The notes: generated by a model from the letters alone, not told the origin. A stretch of DNA of 39,805 nucleotides from Bacillota bacterium (GCA_023411645.1 JAEYON010000141.1:1-39805), one strand, 5' to 3'; counted from the first letter of the stretch, positions 8,564 to 17,593 are shown. Program-made: numbers and translations.

Positions 8564-9455
8564 CCCCATTATTGAAAAGGATCTGAAAACAAAAATGAGA
8601 GGGTGGCGCACACCTATCCTGTTAAGCCTGTATCTATTATTTCTGGCGGCTGTTCTATTCATTTTTTTTATATCCAACAACCAGTTATTCGGCAGATATG
8701 GTTACTCGAGCTTCAATCCAAGGATTGCCGTAAATGCTTATAATGTCATAGCTCTGTTTCAATTCGCACTTCTAATGCTTATTGTACCTGCTCTCACAGC
8801 TACTGCTATCAGCGGTGAGCGGGAAAGACAAACATTGGATCTGATGCTTTGCTCCGATATATCAATATGGTCGGTCATCATGGGAAAGCTGGTTGTGTCC
8901 ATAGCCCATATAATGTTTCTGGTTGTTGCTTCCCTGCCTGTCCTGGGGATGGTGTTTCTCTTTGGAGGAATAACCTTTGGAGAGTTATTGCTCCTGTTTT
9001 TGTTCTATCTTTTGACTGCACTGATGGTAGCAAGCCTTGGTATTTTTCTGTCAACACTTTTTCGCAGGAACGTTACAGCGATCATTACAGCATACATCAG
9101 CCTGGGACTTCTGGGTCTGGGCCCTGTGATAGCGCTGCTCATCTATGGAATATTCGGTAGTATGAGCAATGTGCAAATCACCTACAGTACCATTGCCGGA
9201 TTCATGTTTCCATCACCTGTTTTTGGGTTTATATCCTTCATGACAGGCGGGCAAAGCAGTGTATTTGGAGGCGTTTTCAGCGAAGTACAGAATCTTGCCG
9301 ACAGCGATACCGGCTGGCTCAGGTATTTAAAGCCATGGATGATCAACGGCTTGTTTAACATAATTTTTTCAGGTATTCTTTTATCTCTAAGTGCGTGGAA
9401 GCTGAAACCTGTGAAAAAAATTAAGAGGAATAGTAAGCGTAAGAAGGTGGGCTGA
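8553..9455 (+). CDS. ABC-2 type transporter permease
   Basis: About 300 residues with six hydrophobic helices and the N-terminal signature MLNPIIEKDLKTKMRGWRTP, followed by helix 1 (LSLYLLFLAAVLFIFFI). The TAISGERERQTLDLMLCSDIS stretch after helix 2 is the conserved cytoplasmic loop of ABC-2 permeases that contacts the ATPase. It forms the membrane part of an exporter with the preceding ATPase. The start is ambiguous among ATG 8547, 8553 and 8556; 8553 is best spaced from GGAAGGGAG (8536-8544). An open frame extends upstream to 8490 but is inside the ATPase gene. The C-terminus is very basic (KKIKRNSKRKKVG). Confidence 0.9.
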   Translation: MMLNPIIEKDLKTKMRGWRTPILLSLYLLFLAAVLFIFFISNNQLFGRYGYSSFNPRIAVNAYNVIALFQFALLMLIVPALTATAISGERERQTLDLMLCSDISIWSVIMGKLVVSIAHIMFLVVASLPVLGMVFLFGGITFGELLLLFLFYLLTALMVASLGIFLSTLFRRNVTAIITAYISLGLLGLGPVIALLIYGIFGSMSNVQITYSTIAGFMFPSPVFGFISFMTGGQSSVFGGVFSEVQNLADSDTGWLRYLKPWMINGLFNIIFSGILLSLSAWKLKPVKKIKRNSKRKKVG

Positions 9456-11113
9456 TGTATATAAGAGATATTATAAAGATGCTCAGGCCTCTGAGAAACC
9501 GTATGCAAGTCAACAGTGGGTTATTTCGGCTTTTAGCCTGCCTGTGCATCGGAGGGGCTGCGGGCATGCTGCTGGCATATGCTTCACTTTGGATGCCTGT
9601 TCCGTTTCTCATGCGCAGCATATTGTATATCTATTGCGTATCTGCAATTGCGGGCATAGTTATTTCTATATTTTCAGTTCCACGGACGAAGGGACTCATT
9701 GAGGCTGCTGATGCTCTCGGACTTAAAGAAAGATTGATCACTGCATGGCAGCTTAAGGAGGAAGATACGGTTATTGCCGAATTACAGAGGCGTGATACGA
9801 TCGAAGCTGTCTCATCTGCCAATTTCAAAAGACTCTATCCCATAAGGTTCCCTGCGAAGCTGGGCATTGTACTCGGGGCTTGTATAGTACTTACATCCGT
9901 ATCATTTATTATACCGGCGTATGCACGCGAGACTGCTGAGCAGATAGAGAAGCTGCAGGGAGTAGTTGAGGAACAGCTTGTAGAATTGGAGAAGGTAAGT
10001 GAAGAGCTAAAATACAACGGAGATCTGGAGCAGGCTGAGCTTGATAGAATCCTTGAGGAGGCGGCAAGGCTCACAGAGGAGCTTAAGCGGGCAAGAACTG
10101 AAGAGGAGGCAATGAAGGCGCTATCCCGGGCTGAAAATGAACTCGAGAAGCTGGATATGCAAAAGCAGCTCAGTAAATTGGGAGATGTAATGAACCAAAA
10201 TGATATGACAAGCGGTGTAGGTAAAGCGGTTCAGGACGGAAGTATGACAGATCTGAAGCAAGCGCTGGAGCAGTTGAAGCAGCAGCTTGAACAGGGTGAA
10301 ATATCGTCTCAGGAGCTTTCGGAAATGCTTGAGCAGGCAGCTGAGCGGATGGAGAATGAGGAACTGGCAGAGAAACTGGAGCAGGCGGCTGAAGGGCTTG
10401 GTTCCGACGCCATTGAGGATCAGAATGCAGCGTTGGGAAGTCTGGGAGATGCACTGTCGGACATGATGAGTTCACAGGAGGGCAATGGCATAGAGCAGGC
10501 TGCCGGAAAGCTTTCCCAGGCTGTGCAGAAAGCTAAGAGCAGTATATCTCAGGTGGACAGCAATCTATCGGCAGGTAGTGAATACAGCCCGGGTGAATCG
10601 GGGCAAGGCTCAGGCCGGCCATCGGGACTTCAGGCTGCGCAGGGCGACGGGCAGTCGTCAGGCTCAGGCGATGGTACAGGTTCAGGCCAGGGCATAGGTT
10701 CAAGCCAGACAGGTCAAGGCCAGGGGCAAGGTCAGGGGCAGGGAGCAGGTCAAGGCGGCAGCTCCGGAGCAGGGGAAGGCTCAACCAACAAGGATTCGGG
10801 ATATACAGGCAGCGAGGGCTCGGGAGGCGGACGCGAAGCAGGTGAAGGCAGGGAAGAGGAATTTGAGAGGCTATACGATCCAGAGCACCTGGGAGGGGAC
10901 GCCGATCCCAGCTATGTCACCGGGCAGAAACAGGATGGCGGACAAAGCAGCTATTCACAGACGGATCAGATTCCTGCTGAAAAAGGAGCAATCCTGCCTT
11001 ATCATGAGGTGTTAAACCGATATGGAGAGAAAGCTGCATCATATATTGAGGAGACAGAGATTCCTCCGGCGATGAAGGAAATTGTTCGAGAGTATTTTAA
11101 ATCATTGGAGTAG
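9455..11113 (+). CDS. Membrane protein with coiled coil and Gly/Gln/Ser-rich linker
   Basis: A 552-residue protein of unknown function. Three hydrophobic segments (about 24-46, 52-75 and 132-155) precede a long acidic coiled coil (about 160-375; many EQ, EEL and LEQA repeats). Next is a low-complexity linker (about 377-468) rich in SGSGDGTGSGQ and repeated GQGQ dipeptides. A conserved-looking C-terminus follows: PYHEVLNRYGEKAASYIEE then IPPAMKEIVREYFKSLE. Proteins with this N-TM/coil/linker/short C-tail plan are found beside MoxR-DUF58-VWA genes and may act as a scaffold or sliding partner. Its ATG overlaps the permease stop (TGATG), with AAGGTGG at good spacing, and it ends 12 bases before the MoxR gene. 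The linker is unlikely to have enzymatic function. Confidence 0.8.
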   Translation: MYIRDIIKMLRPLRNRMQVNSGLFRLLACLCIGGAAGMLLAYASLWMPVPFLMRSILYIYCVSAIAGIVISIFSVPRTKGLIEAADALGLKERLITAWQLKEEDTVIAELQRRDTIEAVSSANFKRLYPIRFPAKLGIVLGACIVLTSVSFIIPAYARETAEQIEKLQGVVEEQLVELEKVSEELKYNGDLEQAELDRILEEAARLTEELKRARTEEEAMKALSRAENELEKLDMQKQLSKLGDVMNQNDMTSGVGKAVQDGSMTDLKQALEQLKQQLEQGEISSQELSEMLEQAAERMENEELAEKLEQAAEGLGSDAIEDQNAALGSLGDALSDMMSSQEGNGIEQAAGKLSQAVQKAKSSISQVDSNLSAGSEYSPGESGQGSGRPSGLQAAQGDGQSSGSGDGTGSGQGIGSSQTGQGQGQGQGQGAGQGGSSGAGEGSTNKDSGYTGSEGSGGGREAGEGREEEFERLYDPEHLGGDADPSYVTGQKQDGGQSSYSQTDQIPAEKGAILPYHEVLNRYGEKAASYIEETEIPPAMKEIVREYFKSLE

Positions 11114-11125
11114 GGGGGACAGAAG

Positions 11126-12109
11126 TTGGATATAAATGAAAAGGATATTCTGAAGGTTACGGAAACAGTGCGAAAAATTGAGTCGGAAGCTGCAAAGCAA
11201 ATGGTCGGACAAAAGGAGCTTATCCGCCAGGTGCTGATATGCATGCTGGCTGGAGGAAATATTCTTCTGGAGGGCGTACCGGGATTGGGTAAGACCCGTC
11301 TTGTAAATACCCTCGGGCAGGTTATGGGGCTTCAGTTCTCCAGGATCCAATTTACACCGGATCTTATGCCTGCAGACGTGGTGGGGACCAATATTATCAC
11401 AAGGGATCAATCGGAACACGGAATGTTTAAATTTCAGCAGGGACCCATATTCAGCAACATAGTACTGGCGGACGAGATAAACCGTGCAACTCCAAAGACT
11501 CAGAGCGCTATGCTGCAAGCAATGCAGGAAAAGCTTGTCACCGTAGCCAATACAACATATCAGCTGCCAAAGCCCTTCTTTGTCCTTGCAACACAAAACC
11601 CAATAGAAATGGAAGGAACCTATCCGTTACCTGAAGCGCAAATGGACAGGTTTTTGTTTAAGCTGAACGTTCCTTTTCCTTCCGCACAGGAACTGGCAGA
11701 AATAGTCACCATGACGACAGGAAGTATCCGGACAGAGCTGAGAGCGGTAACAGTAAGTGATGAACTGATGAGCATTATGGAAACAGTGAAGGAAATACCA
11801 GTGGCGGCGCCGGTCCTGGACTTTGCCTTGAAGCTTGTGCTTGCAACTCACCCCGGAACTAAAGATGCAGCCGAAATTGCTAAGAAATATGTTCGTTTTG
11901 GAGCAAGCCCCCGCGGAGCTCAGGCGATAATATCGGCGTCAAAAGTCAGAGCGGTGCTTGAGGGCCGCTACAATGTCGCATTCGAAGATATTTATTACAC
12001 AGCATACCCCGCCCTTCGCCATCGTTTGTTTATGAATTTTGAAGGTTCATCGGAGGGTCTGACCGCGGATGACATCATTTCGGAAATAATCAAGGAGATA
12101 GGCAGGTAG
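11126..12109 (+). CDS. MoxR family AAA+ ATPase
   Basis: A 327-residue cytoplasmic AAA+ ATPase of the MoxR group, which act as chaperone-like machines that activate or assemble partner complexes, typically with VWA-domain proteins. Walker A GVPGLGKT is at residues 50-57, Walker B VLADEINR at 113-120, sensor 1 VLATQNPIEMEGTYPLPEAQ follows, and the family marker MDRFLFK comes next. The C-terminal lid domain carries RFGASPRGAQAI. Translation starts at TTG 11126, supported by a GGGGGG stretch 8 bases upstream. The DUF58 gene starts 2 bases after its stop, the classical MoxR-DUF58 pairing. Confidence 0.95.
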   Translation: MDINEKDILKVTETVRKIESEAAKQMVGQKELIRQVLICMLAGGNILLEGVPGLGKTRLVNTLGQVMGLQFSRIQFTPDLMPADVVGTNIITRDQSEHGMFKFQQGPIFSNIVLADEINRATPKTQSAMLQAMQEKLVTVANTTYQLPKPFFVLATQNPIEMEGTYPLPEAQMDRFLFKLNVPFPSAQELAEIVTMTTGSIRTELRAVTVSDELMSIMETVKEIPVAAPVLDFALKLVLATHPGTKDAAEIAKKYVRFGASPRGAQAIISASKVRAVLEGRYNVAFEDIYYTAYPALRHRLFMNFEGSSEGLTADDIISEIIKEIGR

Positions 12110-12111
12110 AG

Positions 12112-12972
12112 ATGAGCCAGTTGTTTGACAGTACATTTCTTCAAAAAATTCAGCGTCTATCGTTAAACGCCCGCTTTTTTCTGGACGGAGCGGCTGTGGG
12201 CAACCGTAAATCCCGAAGCAAGGGAAGCTCTGTGGAATTCTCTGATTACCGTGAGTATACGCCCGAGGATGATTTCCGGCGCCTGGACTGGAATGCATAT
12301 GGCAGATTTGAAAAGCTGTTTATCAAGCTCTTTATGGAGGAAAGAGAAGCTCCTGTTACTATTTTTCTCGATGTAAGCAGGTCGATGGATTGGGGCGAAC
12401 CGAATAAATCCATTTCTTCCAGAAGGCTGACCGCCGCGTTGGCATATATCAGCCTTGTCAATTTCGACAGGGTGACACTATGTTGTATTGATGACCGGAA
12501 GCGGCAAATATGCAGGAGCGTACGGGGCAAAAACTTCTTCCACAGGATTACAGATACCCTTGAGAACATCCAGTATACAGGAAACAGCAGTATTCAAAAG
12601 GCTGTAGAAGACTGCCGCATACAGTGGGGACGCGGTATTACTGTTCTGATTTCGGATTTTTTCACACAGGGGGATATTGATGAACTATTAAAGTATCTCT
12701 CATATCATAAACAGACAGTGTATCTGTGCCATATACTCAGTCCCCAGGAGCTCCTACCGGATGTCAGTGAATCTGTCAGGCTTGTTGACAGTGAAACCGG
12801 AGAGTCCATGGATATAACAGTGACGCCTTCCCTTTTAAATTTGTATGGAAGGGCGCTGGAAAATTTCAGGAGCCGGATAGAGAATAACTGTACTAAATGG
12901 GGAGCTTTTTATTTTCATTTTTCCTCCGAAACGGCGGTGGAGGAGATGGTAAAGGAAGTGGCGGAGCATTGA
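12112..12972 (+). CDS. DUF58 domain protein with VWA-like fold
   Basis: A 286-residue protein, the usual genetic partner of MoxR. The DUF58 signature is intact: EFSDYREYTPEDDFRRLDWN followed by RFEKLFIKLFMEER. Just after it, FLDVSRSMD supplies a VWA-type MIDAS DxSxS starting at Asp87, so metal-dependent ligand binding is plausible. It lacks an obvious membrane segment and is probably cytoplasmic or peripheral. The stop TGA overlaps the TTG start I chose for the next gene. It presumably works with the MoxR ATPase on the membrane VWA proteins encoded downstream; that is inference from conserved gene order. Confidence 0.93.
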   Translation: MSQLFDSTFLQKIQRLSLNARFFLDGAAVGNRKSRSKGSSVEFSDYREYTPEDDFRRLDWNAYGRFEKLFIKLFMEEREAPVTIFLDVSRSMDWGEPNKSISSRRLTAALAYISLVNFDRVTLCCIDDRKRQICRSVRGKNFFHRITDTLENIQYTGNSSIQKAVEDCRIQWGRGITVLISDFFTQGDIDELLKYLSYHKQTVYLCHILSPQELLPDVSESVRLVDSETGESMDITVTPSLLNLYGRALENFRSRIENNCTKWGAFYFHFSSETAVEEMVKEVAEH

Positions 12973-14789
12973 TTTTGCAAAATCCATGGGGACTTCTTGC
13001 GTTGCTGGCCGTACCTGTGATCATCCTGTTATATTTATTGAAACGGAAGCATGAGGAGTACATCACCTCCAGCCTTCAGTTGTGGCGGAGCGCCTTGCAG
13101 GATGTAGAAGCCAATGCGCCATGGCAGAGACTGAAGAAAAACATACTGATGATTATTCAAATATTCGCGGTTATGCTGCTGGCAATGATACTATCGGAGC
13201 CTTTCCTTCAAGGCGGAGCCAATAAGGGTGGAACGGTTATGCTTGTAATAGACTGCTCGATGAGTATGCAGTCCACCGACATGCAGCCGAGCAGGTTTGA
13301 AGCAGCTAAAAAGGACGCTTTGAAACTGGTGGAAGCGGGCAGCCCGGGAACAAGCTTTTCACTGATTGCTTCCACACATACGCCTTCTATTGTTTTTCAC
13401 AATGTTAATGATAAGAACAGAGCGATACAGGAAATAAAGAATCTAAAAGTGACTGATACGGCGGAGAATCCGGAGAGAACAGCAGAATTGGTAAATTCGC
13501 TTATCAGAGAGAATCCGGGAATACAGACAAGTTGGTTCAGCGACGGCGTTCGTCCCACTATAGCCGATAGTGTCAGTTATTACTCCTACAACAGAAATGG
13601 TGATAATTACGCAGTAACGCTGCTTACACAGCGCAAGCTGCAAAATGGCCGGGGAATGGCGGCGCTGAGCCGGATTGCGAATTTTTCACTTAACGCGGCA
13701 GAACTGGATGTCAGCTTTTATGCAGACGGTAATTTTGTGGATGCTCGAAGGGTATCCGTTGAGGCCGGAAAGAGTGAAAGCGTTTATTGGGATGGCATAC
13801 CTGAATCTGCTTCGAAACTGGAATGTTCTATTGATACAGAAGATGTTCTGATGAAGGATAATACCGCAGGGTTGACGGTTTTTTCAAATAAATCGGCAAA
13901 GGTGTTGCTTGCAACAGAAAAAAATATATTTTTAGAAAAGGTGCTGTCCCTGATACCCGGCCTGGAGCTATACAGGACGAATATGGAGGATATGGAGGCA
14001 TTTACGGGATATGATTTATACGTTTTTGACGGAGAAATACCTGAGGAACTGCCCGAGGACGGACACGTCATACTTTTTAGCCCACCAAGGAACAAGTACT
14101 TTTCTTCTTTAGGCCTGTCCGAATACACCGAAATTCATTCTACAGAGCATAAGATCTATAATAATCTGAAGCAGGAAATTACCTTCAATGCTCTGAAAAC
14201 TGAGTTGTATCAGCTGCCGGAATGGGGCGTTCCGATTATGGAAGATAAAAATGGATTCACAGCCTTTGAAGGCTATATGAAGAACAGGCGGATTATGGTT
14301 TTCGGCTTTGATCTGCATGAGACTAACCTGCCTGTGCAGCCGTTTTTCCCTGTAATTATGACTAGGGCTGTACAGGAGCTGCTTGAGGGCAATGCCAATG
14401 GAATCTCTTCGGTAAATGCAGGAGACGTTGTTGAGATTTCGATCGATCCTGAATCAAAAGAAGTGTATGTAATATCTCCGGACGGAAATATGTCGCTGAT
14501 AGCTCCTCCATTTCCGGCGACAGCTTTTGATGAAACAACACAGATCGGAATTTATACAATTGAACAGCGATTGGAAAGTGAGACTGTAAGTCAGCAGTTT
14601 TTTGTGAATGCTCCTTCGGAGAGGGAATTTGCATTGTCAAACAAGACTGAAGCCGACCATCCAAATCTTGGAGCGGATGCACGAAGTATGCCGCCTGTCG
14701 GATGGAGCCTGAAAATACCCTTATTATGGCTGCTGCTGGCGATATTATTGATAGAATGGTGGGTTTATACCAATGGCATTACAGTTTGA
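12969..14789 (+). CDS. BatA-type VWA membrane protein
   Basis: About 606 residues. The N-terminus QNPWGLLALLAVPVIILLYL followed by LKRKHEEYITSSLQLW is the standard start of BatA/aerotolerance-type proteins: a short membrane helix, basic stretch, then a second helix (IFAVMLLAMILSEPFL). A VWA domain follows with MIDAS DCSMS beginning at about residue 95. The middle and C-terminal parts are beta-rich, and a final membrane helix (IPLLWLLLAILLIEWWVYT) lies at the end. The frame is open back to ATG 12897, but that part overlaps the DUF58 gene and reads as low-complexity Gly. TTG 12969 (in a TTGA overlap with the DUF58 stop) or TTG 12975 (GGAG 8 bases ahead) fits the family N-terminus. The next gene begins 17 bases before this one ends. 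Confidence 0.85.
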   Translation: MILQNPWGLLALLAVPVIILLYLLKRKHEEYITSSLQLWRSALQDVEANAPWQRLKKNILMIIQIFAVMLLAMILSEPFLQGGANKGGTVMLVIDCSMSMQSTDMQPSRFEAAKKDALKLVEAGSPGTSFSLIASTHTPSIVFHNVNDKNRAIQEIKNLKVTDTAENPERTAELVNSLIRENPGIQTSWFSDGVRPTIADSVSYYSYNRNGDNYAVTLLTQRKLQNGRGMAALSRIANFSLNAAELDVSFYADGNFVDARRVSVEAGKSESVYWDGIPESASKLECSIDTEDVLMKDNTAGLTVFSNKSAKVLLATEKNIFLEKVLSLIPGLELYRTNMEDMEAFTGYDLYVFDGEIPEELPEDGHVILFSPPRNKYFSSLGLSEYTEIHSTEHKIYNNLKQEITFNALKTELYQLPEWGVPIMEDKNGFTAFEGYMKNRRIMVFGFDLHETNLPVQPFFPVIMTRAVQELLEGNANGISSVNAGDVVEISIDPESKEVYVISPDGNMSLIAPPFPATAFDETTQIGIYTIEQRLESETVSQQFFVNAPSEREFALSNKTEADHPNLGADARSMPPVGWSLKIPLLWLLLAILLIEWWVYTNGITV

Positions 14790-17556
14790 AAATCCATGGC
14801 TGCTTTTTCTTATAATACCTGCGGCTGCATTCATGTATTTTACGGTAAAGAACATGATCCGGCTTTCGCGATGGAGAAAGACATCCATTATACTTATTCG
14901 CAGTTTTATTCTGCTATTGGTTATTTTACTCCTTTCAGGCATTTCATTACTTCAGGTCTCTTCTAAGGCGACTACCTTGTTTCTGGTGGATTCTTCAGAC
15001 AGTATACTTCAGAAGGAACAGAGCGCTGACTTTGTCAGGGATGCAATAAAAAGAATGGGGAGAAAGGATGAGGCAGGGATCATCAATTTTGGAGGCAGCT
15101 CCTCCATTGAAGTGCTTCCGGTGAAAAATCCATTGTTTGACGGTTTGCAAACGTATATTGATTCTTCTTTCACTGATATGGAAAATGCGCTGATATCTGC
15201 CCAGTCCATTATGCCATGGGATCATCAGAAGAGAGTGGTACTTCTGACCGATGGGAGAGAGAATACAGGGAATGCAATACAACAGGTCAGACAGATGAGA
15301 GCAAAGGGCTACGTCGTTGACGTTTATCCTATCAGCTCCGGCTTTTTGAACGAGGTTCAGCTTCAGGAGCTAAAGATCCCGAATTCGGCGCATTTGAATG
15401 AACAATTCGAGATTGCCGTTAATGTAAAAAGCAGCATAAACACTAAGGCAGTTCTTCAATTATACAGTAACCGTATGCTGACTGCGCAAAAAGAGGTTGT
15501 ACTAAATAAAGGAGAAAATCAATTTGTTTTTTTGGATGAAGCTTCGGATGGGGGGATGGTGACATACAGGGCGGAGGTACTTGCCGATACTGATACTGTT
15601 ACGCAGAACAATACTCTTTCCTCCTACACCTATGTCAAGGATATTCCTCAGATAATGGTAATTCACGATGCTGATGAAGCAGGTAAAAACATTGCGGATA
15701 TTTTGAATACCGATATGCGAGTGACTTTACTCAATCCAAAACAGGTTCCTGTAGAACTGGCAGAACTGCTTAAGTATGATGCCTTTATACTGGCAAATGT
15801 TTCTGCCGACAGTCTTAATCAGACTTTTCTCAATAATCTGGAGACGGCTGTAAGCCATCAGGGAAAGGGCTTGCTGGTGACTGGCGGAAATAACAGCTAT
15901 GGACCCGGAGGGTATTATAAAACAACATTGGAGAAGATACTGCCTGTCAATATGGATATTAAGCCAAAGGAGGAAGAACCGAACCTGGCGCTGATGCTTG
16001 TTATTGACAAATCAGGGAGCATGTCCGGAGGAGATTTTGGTATTGCAAAGATGGAGCTGGCAAGGGAGGCGGCAATACGTTCAACTGAGGTGCTCAATCA
16101 GAATGATATGATTGGGGTGCTTGCCTTTGACGATGCATACAAATGGGTGGTCGAGCCCCAGAATCTTGATGATTTAAAGGCTATTCAGGATGCGATCGGT
16201 ACAATAAGATCAGGTGGAGGTACACAGATACTTCCGCCGCTGGAAGCTGCATATAATGCAATTCAGGAATTGGATACCAAACTGAAGCACATAATTCTTT
16301 TGACTGACGGGCAGGCTGAGAAGGAAGGGTATGAGCCTTTGATTGAAGGATTAAGGGAAAATGCAATTACACTTTCAACAGTGGCGGTGGGCCGGGGGGC
16401 TGATTCTCTTCTGATGAAGGCGCTTGCTCTAGGAGGTAAAGGAAGGTTTTATCAGACCGATGAATTTACCGATATTCCGAAGATTTTTGCGAAGGAAGTG
16501 TTCCTTGCAGGAAAAAAATATCTCACCAACAGGACGTTTACCCCGAGAGCTGCAGGCTCCTCAGATATTCTCAAAGGCATTGATTCGGTGCCGCAGCTTG
16601 ACGGATATGTTACAACCACAGCAAAACAAACGGCAAATGTAATTCTGGAAAGCGACGAGGGAGATCCTATTCTGGCAGGCTGGCAATATGGACTTGGCAG
16701 GACTGTTGCCTGGACACCTGACGCTCAGGGGATCTGGACATATGACTGGATGAATTGGGAGGACTCTGAGAAATTTTGGAAAAATACGATATCCTGGCTA
16801 GTTCAGCAGGATATGAGTCAGGGGTATACCGTAGAATCTGATATTGAAGGCAGAGAGGGATATATAATAGTTAAGGCTGAGGATGACGCATTTATGACGG
16901 CGACTGATGTCAAAGGGACTCTCATTGGGCCTGACGGCAGTAAACATGATATTGAGCTGCTGCCAGGAGCCCCGGGAGAGTATAGGGGTTCCTTCAGCAA
17001 CCTCAAAAGCGGTGTTTATATTGCGGACATTACACTAACAGGAAATGGCGGAAGAAGTGAGCGAATCAGTACAGGACTGATTATGCCTTATTCTGAGGAA
17101 TACAATTTACTGGAGGGCAGCAATGAGGCACTGCTTCAAAAGATCGTATATGAGGGTGGAGGACGCATGCTTGACGATCCTGCTCAGACCTTTAACAGTA
17201 CATTACCGCCGGTCGAAGGGAAAGCAGATCCCACTCATGCGCTATATATAACAATATTTATACTATTTATGCTTGATATTGCGCTTAGGCGGATCAACCT
17301 TCGAGTGGACTTGCGGAAGAAAAAACCGGTGCAAGCGATGTTCACAGGTAATGCTGCGGCAGCCCCGAATAAGTCTGCGGTAGCTCCAGATAAGGCAACG
17401 ACAGCCCCGATTAAGGCTGTGAAAGCTCCGGGTAGGGCTGTGACAGCAAAGGATATGGCAGTAGAATCTGCGAATAAATCAGTTAAGCCGGACCAAGAAC
17501 AGTATTCTCACATTTCCAGGTTGTTGGATAAGAAACAGATGTGGCGTAAGAAATAA
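14773..17556 (+). CDS. Double-VWA, GATase-like membrane protein
   Basis: A 927-residue protein that closes the operon. It starts MALQFENPWLLFLIIPAAAF, like the preceding BatA protein, and has a second helix at about 38-58. A first VWA domain carries MIDAS DSSDS from Asp73. After a beta region comes a GATase-like part (IMVIHDADEAGKNIADIL, LLVTGGNNSYGPGGY). A second VWA domain has DKSGS from Asp412. A C-terminal membrane helix (ALYITIFILFMLDIALRR) is followed by a tail of about 80 residues with a seven-residue repeat. Proteins with this VWA/GATase layout are widespread in Firmicutes, often annotated only as VWA domain-containing. Two intact MIDAS motifs in one chain suggest two metal-dependent binding sites on the outer side. 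The ligands are not known. The start overlaps the preceding gene's end. Confidence 0.85.
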   Translation: MALQFENPWLLFLIIPAAAFMYFTVKNMIRLSRWRKTSIILIRSFILLLVILLLSGISLLQVSSKATTLFLVDSSDSILQKEQSADFVRDAIKRMGRKDEAGIINFGGSSSIEVLPVKNPLFDGLQTYIDSSFTDMENALISAQSIMPWDHQKRVVLLTDGRENTGNAIQQVRQMRAKGYVVDVYPISSGFLNEVQLQELKIPNSAHLNEQFEIAVNVKSSINTKAVLQLYSNRMLTAQKEVVLNKGENQFVFLDEASDGGMVTYRAEVLADTDTVTQNNTLSSYTYVKDIPQIMVIHDADEAGKNIADILNTDMRVTLLNPKQVPVELAELLKYDAFILANVSADSLNQTFLNNLETAVSHQGKGLLVTGGNNSYGPGGYYKTTLEKILPVNMDIKPKEEEPNLALMLVIDKSGSMSGGDFGIAKMELAREAAIRSTEVLNQNDMIGVLAFDDAYKWVVEPQNLDDLKAIQDAIGTIRSGGGTQILPPLEAAYNAIQELDTKLKHIILLTDGQAEKEGYEPLIEGLRENAITLSTVAVGRGADSLLMKALALGGKGRFYQTDEFTDIPKIFAKEVFLAGKKYLTNRTFTPRAAGSSDILKGIDSVPQLDGYVTTTAKQTANVILESDEGDPILAGWQYGLGRTVAWTPDAQGIWTYDWMNWEDSEKFWKNTISWLVQQDMSQGYTVESDIEGREGYIIVKAEDDAFMTATDVKGTLIGPDGSKHDIELLPGAPGEYRGSFSNLKSGVYIADITLTGNGGRSERISTGLIMPYSEEYNLLEGSNEALLQKIVYEGGGRMLDDPAQTFNSTLPPVEGKADPTHALYITIFILFMLDIALRRINLRVDLRKKKPVQAMFTGNAAAAPNKSAVAPDKATTAPIKAVKAPGRAVTAKDMAVESANKSVKPDQEQYSHISRLLDKKQMWRKK
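17347..17493 (+). repeat. Seven degenerate 21-bp tandem repeats encoding a heptapeptide tail
   Basis: Seven successive 21-base units, in frame, encode GNAAAAP, NKSAVAP, DKATTAP, IKAVKAP, GRAVTAK, DMAVESA and NKSVKPD. The pattern is x-K-A-V-x-A-P. They lie in the predicted cytoplasmic tail of the double-VWA protein, after its last membrane helix. The units differ by several bases, so the array is old or under weak constraint. Confidence 0.75.
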
Positions 17557-17577
17557 CTACATCCACCAGGTTGCAGT

Positions 17578-17593
17578 TTTCCGAATCCGGAAA
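17578..17593 (+). terminator. Small hairpin after the MoxR/VWA operon
   Basis: TTTCCG and CGGAAA form a 6-bp stem with an AATC loop, 22 bases after the operon's last stop codon. No T-run follows, so intrinsic termination is doubtful. It is the only structure in the 160-base gap before the kinase start at 17718. Confidence 0.25.

Noticed and set aside
10585..10860. CRISPR-like or functional DNA repeat in the GQGQ-coding region
   Set aside because: The repetition follows from low-complexity Gly/Gln/Ser codons in frame; there is no regular repeat-spacer structure. No CRISPR array was seen anywhere in the window.
12897..12968. Longer N-terminus for the BatA-type protein
   Set aside because: It overlaps the DUF58 gene by 76 bases in another frame and reads GGGGDGKGSGG; the family begins at the QNPW segment.
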